NCBI GenBank assembly: GCA_938016505.1
Contig: CALLWN010000182.1
Location: 1 to 5,451 of the forward strand
DNA length: 5,451 nucleotides
Direction of reading: 5' to 3'
DNA from: an uncultured Sphingomonadaceae bacterium
GTDB taxonomy: Bacteria > Pseudomonadota > Alphaproteobacteria > Sphingomonadales > Sphingomonadaceae
The translations under genes and the position numbers were made by a program. Every line of letters begins with the position of its first letter. The first letter of the stretch is position 1. The notes under the pieces were generated by a model, which worked only from the letters and a program-made list of their open reading frames with translations, was not told the origin of the DNA and did not search any database. Shown here piece after piece: positions 1 to 5,451 of the stretch.

Positions 1-1
1 G

Positions 2-319
2 AAATCGGAGCTGTGGGTGCGTGCGGTGATCCGCCAGTGCGACCGCATCGGGCGCGCCGCGGTGGTGCTGCGCAAGGGTGACGCGGATTCGGGCGGCATC
101 CTCGTGGTGCTGCGCGGGCAGGCCGGCTCGGTCGTGCTGGCGCAGGCGCGCGACGCCGAAGGCCGGCCCGCCTGGGTGCGCGGTACCGGCGAGGCGCCGG
201 CCGATCAGGCGGCGGTGGATGCCTATCTCACCCGCCAGGTGAAGCGCGACCCCGACGTCTGGGTGATCGAGATCGACGCGCCCGATCTCGTGCCGCCGTT
301 CGAGGCCCGTCTGGTCTAG
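2..319 (+). CDS. DUF1491 family protein, 5' partial
   Basis: This is the C-terminal part of a small DUF1491-type protein; its biochemical role is unknown. The frame is open from base 2 and reads KSELWVRAVIRQCDRIG at its left end, ending with TAG at 317-319, which gives 105 visible residues. The GTG at 17 is inside the conserved block (SELWVRA precedes it), so it is unlikely to be the start. Families of this kind are about 110 residues long, so only a few residues should be missing to the left. Recognisable traits are the SELWVRA-x-IR-x-C opening, the VVLRKGDADSGGILVVL strand with a conserved Asp-Ser/Ala-Gly, and a C-terminal DPDVWVIEIDA stretch. It looks soluble: no signal peptide or membrane segment is visible. 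GC is very high (about 83% in bases 121-180), unlike the operon to its right. It points away from that operon (convergent), so they are probably unrelated in function. The family assignment is from memory of the pattern. Confidence 0.85.
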   Translation, partial: KSELWVRAVIRQCDRIGRAAVVLRKGDADSGGILVVLRGQAGSVVLAQARDAEGRPAWVRGTGEAPADQAAVDAYLTRQVKRDPDVWVIEIDAPDLVPPFEARLV

Positions 320-439
320 CGGTGACGGGTCCTTGCCAGCAACGCCGCACTGCCGGCCGAGAACGCGGCGCCGGGCCCGATGCTGGCCGGGCGGTTCGGC
401 CGGTGCTCGCCACCGTGCCCGGCTCCCCGATCAGCGAGG

Positions 440-597
440 ATGGACATCGTCTGGACGCGCGAGACCGTGGCGAAGCTGTTCACGCTGGGCCGGCCACCTG
501 CAAGCCCGGGACCAGGATGCCCGAGCAGGCGGTGGGCAACGCCGAGGAACTCGACGCGCTGCTCGACTGCCTGGAGCAGGAGACGCGCGGGAAGGTC
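440..597 (+). pseudogene. Possible decayed small ORF in two frames
   Basis: Two short stretches have codons with strongly GC-rich third positions, as in real genes of this genome, but lie in different frames. The first starts at ATG 440 and reads MDIVWTRETVAKLFTLG. The second, in another frame from about 490, includes MPEQAVGNAEELDALLDCLE and continues to about 597, where the AT-rich repeat begins. Joining them needs one frame change near 485-495. The first piece loosely resembles the start of GcrA-type cell-cycle regulators (W-T-x-E-x-V-x-x-L-x-x-L), but the match is too short to rely on and the rest of a GcrA helix-turn-helix is absent. It may be a remnant, or chance in GC-rich DNA. Weak call. 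Confidence 0.2.
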
Positions 598-629
598 ACT
601 TTATCAATTTACGACTTTATCGCTTTACG
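598..629. repeat. Two tandem 16-base direct repeats, AT-rich
   Basis: Two head-to-tail copies occur at 598-613 (ACTTTATCAATTTACG) and 614-629 (ACTTTATCGCTTTACG). They match at 14 of 16 positions, and both differences sit together at positions 9-10, so the consensus is ACTTTATC-NN-TTTACG. The stretch is much richer in A and T than everything around it. Each copy could be a protein-binding half of about one and a half helical turns, as in operators or iterons; this is inference. It lies 86 bases beyond the kinase stop codon, outside any convincing gene. Confidence 0.7.
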
Positions 630-715
630 CGGGGTTCGCGGCGGCCCGGCGAGACCGGGGCGGCGAGGGGAGGCGCGCAGGGTAGCGTGTGCGTGCGTCA
701 GGATCGGGCGTGGGC

Positions 716-2608
716 CTAGCAGATTGCGCGATCAGCTTGCGCCTGAGCGAGAGCCCGCGCGGCGTCTTCAACTTCGCGCGTGAGCCGCGACCGCTGGCCT
801 TCGATTCCAGAGGCAATCGCAGCCAGCACGGCCGGGCCATTTCGGAGCGTTGCGATCAGAGGGGCCGCCTCAGCCGCAAGTTCGGACTCCAGCCTCGCCA
901 CGGTGGCCGGATCCGGCGCGGGGTTGCCCGGGGGTTTGAACCGCGTCGCGATCCCGTCGCGCCAGCGTTCGAGCCGTGCCGTAAGCTGCGGCCCGAAACC
1001 CGGAACTGAGAGAATTGCCGAACGGCTGATGTCAGCAGCCGTCTCAATGCCGTAGCTTTCCAGGGTGGCGATGCGCGCGGGTCCGATGCCTTCGATTGAC
1101 GCGCGGCGGATATCGTAGGCTCGAAGAAACGTCTTGCGCGCGGCGTCGAGTGCCGACGCCTGGAGTTCGCGCAGCCTTGCTTGCCGCTTCGCATGAAGGC
1201 GCTTCAGAGCGGACCGGTCTGACGCGAGCGCCTCGCGCTGCGACGCAAAACGCTCGGATGGATCGGCCGCGCGCCAACGATCGACAGCGCGGTCGTACGC
1301 CTCCCGAGCCTTGCACAGCTCGTTCTCACGGACCTCACGTGCAGGATGCTCAACACCGCTGAACAGGAAGTAGAGCGCCCAAAGGATGACGAAGAATCCG
1401 ATCGGCTTCTCGAAGGCCAGTAAGGTGGCGCCACCCCCACTCAAGGCGAGGCCGAACAGTACGCGCTGGATACGCCGCGTGTTGGCTGGCAGAGGCCTAG
1501 CCTTGATCCGATCGCGGAAGTCGGAGGGCGAAGGCGGCTCTCCCCATGAAGCGGGCGGCCGAACTGCGGCGATCGCCGCCCACAGTTCCTCCGCCCTGCG
1601 GGCGAAGTCGACGTTCGGACCAACCGCTGGCGGCAGGAAGAAGAAGGCCCCGCTGGTCGCCTCCAGGGCACACAATGAACAGCGTTCGCCCAGATACCGA
1701 TGTCTTGGATTGTCAGTGCAAACTCGCAACGTCTTGGCGAACTCGGACAGCTCACTGATCCACGCGCGCGCGGTAGGGCGCCCCTTCTCCCTACCCATCT
1801 GCCCGAAAGCTCGGGTAAAGAACTCGTACATCCGGGGCGATACGGTGCTCAAGGGAAGCGTGTTGGGAGGCGGCGCCAGCAGCCGCTGCATGGCGGGATC
1901 ATAGGCGAAGAGATAACGACTGATCGCTTCTTCCAAAGCCGGCACGTCCGCCGTCAGCGGCCGACCCGCGAAAGGATGCCGCGCGAGGAACAGGAGCTGG
2001 AAGATCAAGACCGCCAATCCAAAACAATCATGGTTCCGAATGCGGGGCAATCCGCGAAAGGTTTGGACCGATTGCAGTTCCGGTGGCTGGTACATCGGCA
2101 CGCCGACATCGCAGGTGAAGTGCCGATCTCCGGCCTGAATCTGAAAGCTGTCGCAGTCGATCAGTTTGACCGTGGCGTCGGCCGACACCATCGCGAACCG
2201 GTCATTGATATCACCAATGACGTGACCGGCCTCGTGCACTGCGGCTACCGCGCGCGCGAGATTCGTCGCCACTGCGACAAGGAAGGCGTAGTCCGCATTC
2301 GGAAAGTGACGGTGACGGGCGGTCGTGGCGAAAACGTTATGGATATCGACGCGATCCGAGAATCTGGGCATCAAGAACCCAACGATCGCGCCGCGCTCGT
2401 CTCGCAGCGTATCGGCCGGCCAAGCGCAGTTGGGCGGTGATGGAAGCGATACCATCGCGGCAAGTTTTGCTGAGCGCTCCGGCGACAGGCCGCCCTTGTA
2501 GACCTTCGCGACGGTAGCAGCATCCCCGGTCAGTTCGTGGACCGCGCCCTCCCCACCACTGGCGAGAACACGTCCAAGCCCGATGGGTCTGCCACTTCCA
2601 GTCCGCAC
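716..2608 (-). CDS. yegI: Membrane-anchored Ser/Thr kinase-like protein with HhH
   Basis: This is probably the kinase of a YegL-PP2C-YegI phosphosignalling trio. Start GTG 2608 (630 residues, close to E. coli YegI at about 650) lies two bases after the phosphatase stop. A TTG at 2671 would overlap the phosphatase by 61 bases and has no Shine-Dalgarno. Domains, numbered from the GTG: N-lobe with glycine-rich loop SGGEGAV (17-23) and VAK lysine (35); catalytic loop VIGDINDRF (130-138) with Asp 133; LIDCDSF (149-155) at the DFG position; activation-segment end YQPPE (174-178); helix-F motif DCFGLAV (194-200). Then come a C-x5-H-x6-C-x2-C cluster (297-313), probably zinc-binding, two hydrophobic segments (about 381-398 and 403-418), a charged coiled-coil-like region (about 424-494), two helix-hairpin-helix motifs (about 503-554; EGIGPARI and VPGFGPQL) and a helical tail. 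The Asn expected five residues after the catalytic Asp is Phe, and DFG reads DCD. Catalytic activity is therefore uncertain; family membership is not. Confidence 0.87.
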   Translation of the reverse strand: MRTGSGRPIGLGRVLASGGEGAVHELTGDAATVAKVYKGGLSPERSAKLAAMVSLPSPPNCAWPADTLRDERGAIVGFLMPRFSDRVDIHNVFATTARHRHFPNADYAFLVAVATNLARAVAAVHEAGHVIGDINDRFAMVSADATVKLIDCDSFQIQAGDRHFTCDVGVPMYQPPELQSVQTFRGLPRIRNHDCFGLAVLIFQLLFLARHPFAGRPLTADVPALEEAISRYLFAYDPAMQRLLAPPPNTLPLSTVSPRMYEFFTRAFGQMGREKGRPTARAWISELSEFAKTLRVCTDNPRHRYLGERCSLCALEATSGAFFFLPPAVGPNVDFARRAEELWAAIAAVRPPASWGEPPSPSDFRDRIKARPLPANTRRIQRVLFGLALSGGGATLLAFEKPIGFFVILWALYFLFSGVEHPAREVRENELCKAREAYDRAVDRWRAADPSERFASQREALASDRSALKRLHAKRQARLRELQASALDAARKTFLRAYDIRRASIEGIGPARIATLESYGIETAADISRSAILSVPGFGPQLTARLERWRDGIATRFKPPGNPAPDPATVARLESELAAEAAPLIATLRNGPAVLAAIASGIEGQRSRLTREVEDAARALAQAQADRAIC

Positions 2609-2610
2609 TC

Positions 2611-3402
2611 CTACCCCGTTGCCAGTCGGCTCGCCAGGATCAGCGTCTTGTCGTCGTCGGTTCTCTCGCAAGCAGCGGCCGATGAGAGGAAATCTTCAAG
2701 GAAACGATGATGGTCGGAGCTGTAGCCAGCACGTGCTTCAAGCCGCAGTCCCCGCATAACGTGTTCGAGGAAGGGAGTGTGGGGCGTTGCCGTTGCCTGC
2801 CGGATCGCAAGGAACTCGACCCCGTCGGTCATCAAGGCGATCTCGGCCACACGCTCTTCGACGGTGAGAACCCGCATCTGTCTTGGCGCGTCCGAAGAAG
2901 TTACGAAAACTGTCTGGCCGACGAATTCGCCGCGGTGCGGTTCCAGGGCCAACCGCCATACAGGATCGGAGTCAATTCGGTAGACCATCGCACCGTCACC
3001 CACCTGGACGAACATTGCGAGATCATCCTGTATCACGCATCCGAGCAGCGTGCAGGCAAATGTCGACGTATCCTCGGATACGTTGGCGGCTTCATCCGCG
3101 ATATGAGCGATGACGTCACGAAGGATGACATCCGCTATATCCGGAACGAACTGTAAAGGCGACCAAGGGACCTTGAGGCGCTGGAAGCTCGCGAACGCCT
3201 CACACGCCCTGATGGCTCCGAGGCGTGCGTTCGCTGCGCTCCCGGCTCCATCGGCGGCAACCGCGACGAGGACCGGGCTCCTGTCAGCCGCGGTGACGAC
3301 GTCGACCAGACCGCAGTCCTGGCACGGTGTACAGTCACGGAGATGCGCAGTGCCCTGGACCGAGACCCCTGCATAACGCCAGGGCGCAGGACGCTGATTC
3401 AA
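2611..3402 (-). CDS. pphC: PP2C-type Ser/Thr protein phosphatase (YegK/PphC-like)
   Basis: A metal-dependent PPM/PP2C phosphatase, expected to remove phosphate from Ser/Thr of the kinase encoded next to it; E. coli PphC (YegK) has been reported to act on YegI. Start TTG 3402 is chosen because it overlaps the VWA stop as TTGA, gives 263 residues (E. coli about 253) and begins just before the first conserved strand. The GTG at 3486 adds 28 residues of poor character, overlaps the VWA gene by 88 bases and has no Shine-Dalgarno. Motifs numbered from the [16 protein letters not shown] (17-29) with a metal-binding Asp, VAADGAGS (48-55) with the DG metal motif, [10 protein letters not shown] (111-120), VQVGDGA (132-138), LMTDGVE (191-197) and TDDDKTLIL (248-256) with the last acidic metal ligands. 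All core PP2C acidic positions appear present, so it should be active. It looks cytosolic: no signal peptide or membrane helix is seen. Likely translated by coupling to the VWA gene. Confidence 0.9.
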   Translation of the reverse strand: MNQRPAPWRYAGVSVQGTAHLRDCTPCQDCGLVDVVTAADRSPVLVAVAADGAGSAANARLGAIRACEAFASFQRLKVPWSPLQFVPDIADVILRDVIAHIADEAANVSEDTSTFACTLLGCVIQDDLAMFVQVGDGAMVYRIDSDPVWRLALEPHRGEFVGQTVFVTSSDAPRQMRVLTVEERVAEIALMTDGVEFLAIRQATATPHTPFLEHVMRGLRLEARAGYSSDHHRFLEDFLSSAAACERTDDDKTLILASRLATG

Positions 3403-4082
3403 ACCGACGCCCAGCCGGGCGGGGGGAGTGCCACTTCGGTGCCGGGACGTGATCTCGAAACCACTTGGAGTGATGCCGAGAGCCACGCGAAGAGATCACG
3501 GAAGCGAAGCCCTTCCAATCGCAAAGGCTTACGCGGCGACATGCTGGCCAGCCGTGCAAAGTCGGCTCCTTCGACGCCCACGGTGAAGAATGCGACGCGC
3601 CTGGCCGCTTCCTCATCGTGGACGCGCCGGGCCGCGGATTCCCACGGGTCGGTCGGTCCGCCGTCGGTGATCAGGAACACCCAGGGGCGGTAGTAGGCGA
3701 TGCCGTTCGTCTTGTAGACCTCTTTGCGGCGCTCCAACATGTCGAGCGCGGTTGTGATGGCACGTCCCATCGGGGTATCGCCGGATGCAGCGAGGGTCGG
3801 CGGGACAAATCGATCCGCGGTGACGAAGTCCACGTCCTGCGTCACCGGGCCGAAGGAGACAATCGCGATCTCCACCCGCCGCGTGGCATGCGGGTCTGCG
3901 AGCACCTCCTCTTTGAGAGTCACCAACCCCGCATTCAGTTCTCGGATCGGTGCTCCTGCCATTGAGCCGGACTTGTCGAGAAGCAGTACGCAGGGGCAGC
4001 GGGGGTCCGGGTTCTCCGCGAAGATTGCCCGTTCCTCCTCAGGTGAGGGCGGCCTATACGGGACTTGCTCCAAATCTCTCAT
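3399..4082 (-). CDS. yegL: VWA domain protein, YegL/TerY-like
   Basis: A single von Willebrand factor A domain protein of 227 residues (E. coli YegL about 219), first gene of the operon. Start ATG 4082 is chosen because a strong GGGGAGG lies five bases upstream; a GTG at 4109 would add nine residues and bury that site. Motifs numbered from the [17 protein letters not shown] (28-41) contains the complete MIDAS metal motif D-x-S-x-S, with the later Thr in SGDTPMG (101-107) and Asp in LITDGGPTD (137-145). The five metal-coordinating positions are intact, so divalent-ion-dependent protein binding is expected. The tail ([19 protein letters not shown]) is proline-rich and probably flexible. There is no signal peptide; it should be cytosolic. 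In such trios the VWA protein is thought to be a scaffold or phosphorylation target for the kinase and phosphatase; this is inference here. It overlaps the phosphatase gene by four bases. Confidence 0.92.
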   Translation of the reverse strand: MRDLEQVPYRPPSPEEERAIFAENPDPRCPCVLLLDKSGSMAGAPIRELNAGLVTLKEEVLADPHATRRVEIAIVSFGPVTQDVDFVTADRFVPPTLAASGDTPMGRAITTALDMLERRKEVYKTNGIAYYRPWVFLITDGGPTDPWESAARRVHDEEAARRVAFFTVGVEGADFARLASMSPRKPLRLEGLRFRDLFAWLSASLQVVSRSRPGTEVALPPPGWASV

Positions 4083-4087
4083 CGCTG

Positions 4088-4094
4088 CCTCCCC
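4088..4094 (-). promoter_or_regulatory. Shine-Dalgarno of the VWA gene
   Basis: The minus strand reads GGGGAGG, then CAGCG, then ATG. This is a near-ideal ribosome site at five-base spacing. It decides the start of the VWA gene at 4082 and is the only strong ribosome site in the three-gene operon; the two downstream genes start at TTG and GTG without one and seem to depend on coupling. Confidence 0.8.
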
Positions 4095-4114
4095 AACGAA
4101 CGCACACACTCAAC

Positions 4115-4143
4115 TGATAGCCTGTTCGCCACCATGTCGACAA
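4115..4143 (-). promoter_or_regulatory. Weak sigma-70-like promoter candidate for the operon
   Basis: On the minus strand TTGTCG (4143-4138) and CTATCA (4120-4115) are separated by 17 bases, which would start a transcript near 4108 with a leader of about 25 bases containing the Shine-Dalgarno. Both boxes depart from consensus. An 8-base palindrome TGTCGACA (4135-4142) overlaps the -35 box and could be part of an operator. Low confidence. Confidence 0.25.
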
Positions 4144-4205
4144 CGGTCGGTGCTGCCAATGACCGCCTACCCCTGTCCCGCCATCACGTCCCCCGCATCC
4201 GCCGC

Positions 4206-4261
4206 CCGATGGCCCTTCCCCTCAGCGCAAGAAGAACCTCGCGGGGGCGAAGGGCCATCGG
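4206..4261. repeat. Inverted repeat competing with the terminator
   Basis: CCGATGGCCCTTC (4206-4218) is perfectly complementary to GAAGGGCCATCGG (4249-4261), a 13-base-pair stem with a long loop. The right arm is shared with the terminator hairpin, so the two folds exclude each other. GGCCCTTCCCC also occurs as a direct repeat (4211-4221 and 4260-4270). It may be a partial duplication of the terminator arm. Confidence 0.75.
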
Positions 4262-4274
4262 CCCTTCCCCCCGC
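4241..4274 (-). terminator. Strong terminator hairpin after the MFS gene
   Basis: The arms GCGGGGG-C-GAAGGGCC (4241-4256) and GGCCCTTC-CCCCCGC (4260-4274) pair over 15 base pairs with one bulged C (4248) and a three-base loop ATC. On the minus strand it begins 14 bases past the transporter stop codon and is followed, after GAGG, by TTCTTCTT (4236-4229). The T-run is interrupted, but hairpin strength and position fit an intrinsic terminator. Confidence 0.75.
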
Positions 4275-4288
4275 ACCCCCAATCCCAT

Positions 4289-5451
4289 CTACATGCTCCC
4301 GGTCCCCGCAACGACCGGGATGTCCTGGCGGCGACGGGTCATCACCAGGAACAGCGCGCTGCCGCCCGCCAGGGCGAGCGCGAACACCGAAAGCGCGCCA
4401 GGCAGCCCCGCCACCCGCGCGACCAGCCCCGACAGCGGCTGGAGCACCACGAGACCCACGAAGAACGACAGGTTCACCGCCGACAACGCCTTGCCGGTCG
4501 CGCCCTCGGGTGCTGCGTCGTGCGTCATCGGATAGAGCAGCACGTGGCTGCCGATCAGCGTGCCGACCAGCGCCATCGCGGCGATGTCGGGCGCGGCCCG
4601 CCCGCCGGCGACCGGCAGCCACGCGAGCGCTGCCGCGGCGGCGAGATGTGCGAGCCCGAGGAGTCGCGCCCGGCCGTGCAGATGCCGGTCCAGCCAGCCG
4701 AACAGCGCCGGCGCCACCGACATCACCACCGAGAGCAGCACCAGCACATTGCCCGCCTGCACCAGCTCCAGCCCGAGCACGTCGGTCAGCCACGGCCCGG
4801 CCCACAGCCCGCGCAGCGCGAGCGTCGCCGGATAGCCGACGAAGGCGAGCACGACCGGGGCGCGCAGCCCGCGCGAGGCGGCGAGCCGCAGCACGTCGAG
4901 GCACTCGGCGGCGAGCCCGCGCTGGCCGGCGCGCGTCGGACGCAGCGGCGGGACCAGCAGACGCGCGGCGATCAGGCACAGCGCCCCCGCCCCGGCGGCC
5001 GCGGCCGGGCCAGCGTGCCAGCCGCCAATCCCGATCAGCCAGGCCGACGGCGTGCCCGAGGCGACGAGCCCGATCCCGGAGAGCGCGGGCATCAGCCCCG
5101 CGACCTGGCCGAACCGGTCCGGCGGCAGCAACTGCGCCGTCACCATCAATCCGGCCATGAACACGCCGGAGCAGCCGAGCCCGGTCAGGAACTGGCCGAC
5201 CGCGAGACTCCAAGCCCCGGGCGCTGCGGCGGTCAGCGCGAGGCCGGCCGTGGCGATCGCCAGCAGCGCGCTCGCGGTCAGCCGCGGTCCGGCCCGGTCG
5301 AGCGCGACACCGGACGGTACCTGGCCGACCGCGAAGCCGAGATGCACCATCGCCGTCGCCGCCGCGAGCCCGGCCTCGGACAGGCCGAACTCGCCCGTCA
5401 CGCCGCCGGCGATCACTGCGGGCAGGGTGCGTGCCCATTGGCTGAGCGACA
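4289..5451 (-). CDS. Major facilitator superfamily transporter, 5' partial
   Basis: An inner-membrane secondary transporter of unknown substrate. The frame stays open to the right edge, reading SLSQWARTLPAVIAGGVTGEF before the GTG at 5416; that segment looks like the first membrane helix of MFS proteins, so the true start is outside the window and 386 residues are visible. The N-terminal half has the loop-2/3 signature GVALDRAGPR (MFS motif A, G-x3-D-R-x-G-R/P) and a glycine-rich helix with GQFLTGLGCSG. Two bundles of about six hydrophobic segments are joined by a more polar loop near LVPPLRPTRAGQRGLAAE. The second half contains RGLWAGPWLTDVLGL and FGWLDRHLHGRARLL, the usual internal repeat of the DR loop, and a last helix ending in VMTRRRQD. 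It ends at TAG (4291-4289) and is followed at once by a terminator, so it is probably not co-transcribed with the VWA gene. GC is very high (about 78% in 4621-4680). Family call is firm; substrate cannot be told. Confidence 0.9.
   Translation of the reverse strand, partial: SLSQWARTLPAVIAGGVTGEFGLSEAGLAAATAMVHLGFAVGQVPSGVALDRAGPRLTASALLAIATAGLALTAAAPGAWSLAVGQFLTGLGCSGVFMAGLMVTAQLLPPDRFGQVAGLMPALSGIGLVASGTPSAWLIGIGGWHAGPAAAAGAGALCLIAARLLVPPLRPTRAGQRGLAAECLDVLRLAASRGLRAPVVLAFVGYPATLALRGLWAGPWLTDVLGLELVQAGNVLVLLSVVMSVAPALFGWLDRHLHGRARLLGLAHLAAAAALAWLPVAGGRAAPDIAAMALVGTLIGSHVLLYPMTHDAAPEGATGKALSAVNLSFFVGLVVLQPLSGLVARVAGLPGALSVFALALAGGSALFLVMTRRRQDIPVVAGTGSM

Larger units (their letters stand above)
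320..715. other. Gene-poor gap between convergent genes
   Basis: These 396 bases separate the DUF1491 gene from the 3' end of the kinase gene. No intact gene of convincing quality is visible. Plus-strand open frames pass through (e.g. from 322 and 380), but they overlap each other, change composition midway and run into the antisense of the kinase. What can be seen: a 7-base-pair GC stem at 383-403 without a T-run, a short coding-like patch at 440-597 split over two frames, the AT-rich tandem repeat at 598-629, and a 5-base-pair stem (CCGGG/CCCGG type) at 645-659. No clear terminator was found for either convergent gene. Confidence 0.6.
4083..4288. other. Intergenic region: operon leader and upstream terminator
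   Basis: These 206 bases lie between two genes that both read on the minus strand. The right part (4206-4274) is occupied by inverted and direct repeats forming the transporter's terminator; the left part (4083-4143) holds the operon's ribosome site and promoter candidate. The terminator argues that the three-gene operon is transcribed separately from the transporter. No small gene with a credible start was seen here. Confidence 0.6.

Noticed and set aside
383..403. Hairpin CTGGCCG/CGGCCGG as terminator of the DUF1491 gene
   Set aside because: Only seven base pairs including a wobble, no T-run follows, and such stems are common by chance at this GC content.
598..629. Tandem repeat as the beginning of a CRISPR array
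   Set aside because: The copies abut directly with no spacer, and there are only two.
322..783. A 153-residue plus-strand open frame after DUF1491
   Set aside because: Composition changes along its length, it passes through the AT-rich tandem repeat and then runs antisense into the kinase C-terminus; only a short inner patch looks coding.
1700..2440. A 246-residue plus-strand open frame antisense to the kinase
   Set aside because: No recognisable motif, no good ribosome site, and full overlap with the conserved kinase domain.
2609..2671. TTG at 2671 as the kinase start
   Set aside because: It overlaps the phosphatase by 61 bases, has no ribosome site, and the added residues do not resemble a kinase N-terminus; GTG 2608 fits better.
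3724..5160. A 478-residue plus-strand open frame across the VWA gene, the gap and the MFS gene
   Set aside because: It is antisense to two well-supported genes, crosses a terminator hairpin, and its translation is a low-complexity Arg/Ala/Pro-rich run typical of a shadow frame in GC-rich DNA.
4167..5438. A 423-residue minus-strand open frame overlapping the MFS gene in another frame
   Set aside because: The translation is Arg/Gly/Ala-rich without hydrophobic pattern or motifs, while the alternative frame gives a clear MFS protein.

Overview
The window looks like a chromosomal piece of a GC-rich alphaproteobacterium. The main reason is a DUF1491-type protein at the left edge, a family I know essentially only from Alphaproteobacteria; very high GC in the two flanking genes fits. 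The species cannot be named from this sequence alone.

Layout, left to right. (1) The 3' part of a plus-strand DUF1491 gene, whose start lies outside the window. (2) About 400 bases without a convincing gene (320-715). They hold a possible decayed small ORF and an AT-rich, 16-base tandem direct repeat (598-629). (3) A compact minus-strand operon of three genes, read from right to left: a von Willebrand factor A protein (YegL/TerY-like, 4082 to 3399), a PP2C-type Ser/Thr phosphatase (YegK/PphC-like, 3402 to 2611) and a membrane-anchored Ser/Thr kinase-like protein with a Cys/His cluster and helix-hairpin-helix motifs (YegI-like, 2608 to 716). (4) A 206-base gap with the probable operon leader (Shine-Dalgarno, weak promoter candidate) and a strong GC-rich terminator hairpin. 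(5) A minus-strand major facilitator superfamily transporter running off the right edge.

The centre of interest is the three-gene operon. Gene order and architecture match the E. coli yegL-yegK-yegI trio and the 'TerY-P triad' described in comparative genomics of tellurium-resistance-like stress systems. The expected logic is a reversible phosphorylation switch: the kinase sits at the membrane and phosphorylates itself and/or partners, the PP2C reverses this, and the VWA protein acts as a metal-dependent scaffold or target. The genes are tightly coupled: the phosphatase TTG start overlaps the VWA stop (TTGA), and the kinase GTG start lies two bases after the phosphatase stop. The kinase keeps the catalytic-loop Asp but lacks the usual Asn and has DCD in place of DFG, so its activity is a real question.

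The operon has visibly lower GC than its flanks (hand counts of single 60-base lines: about 58-60% inside, 78-83% in the flanking genes). With the gene-poor, partly AT-rich gap on its left side, this suggests it is an inserted accessory module. No integrase, transposase, tRNA, rRNA or CRISPR array was seen.
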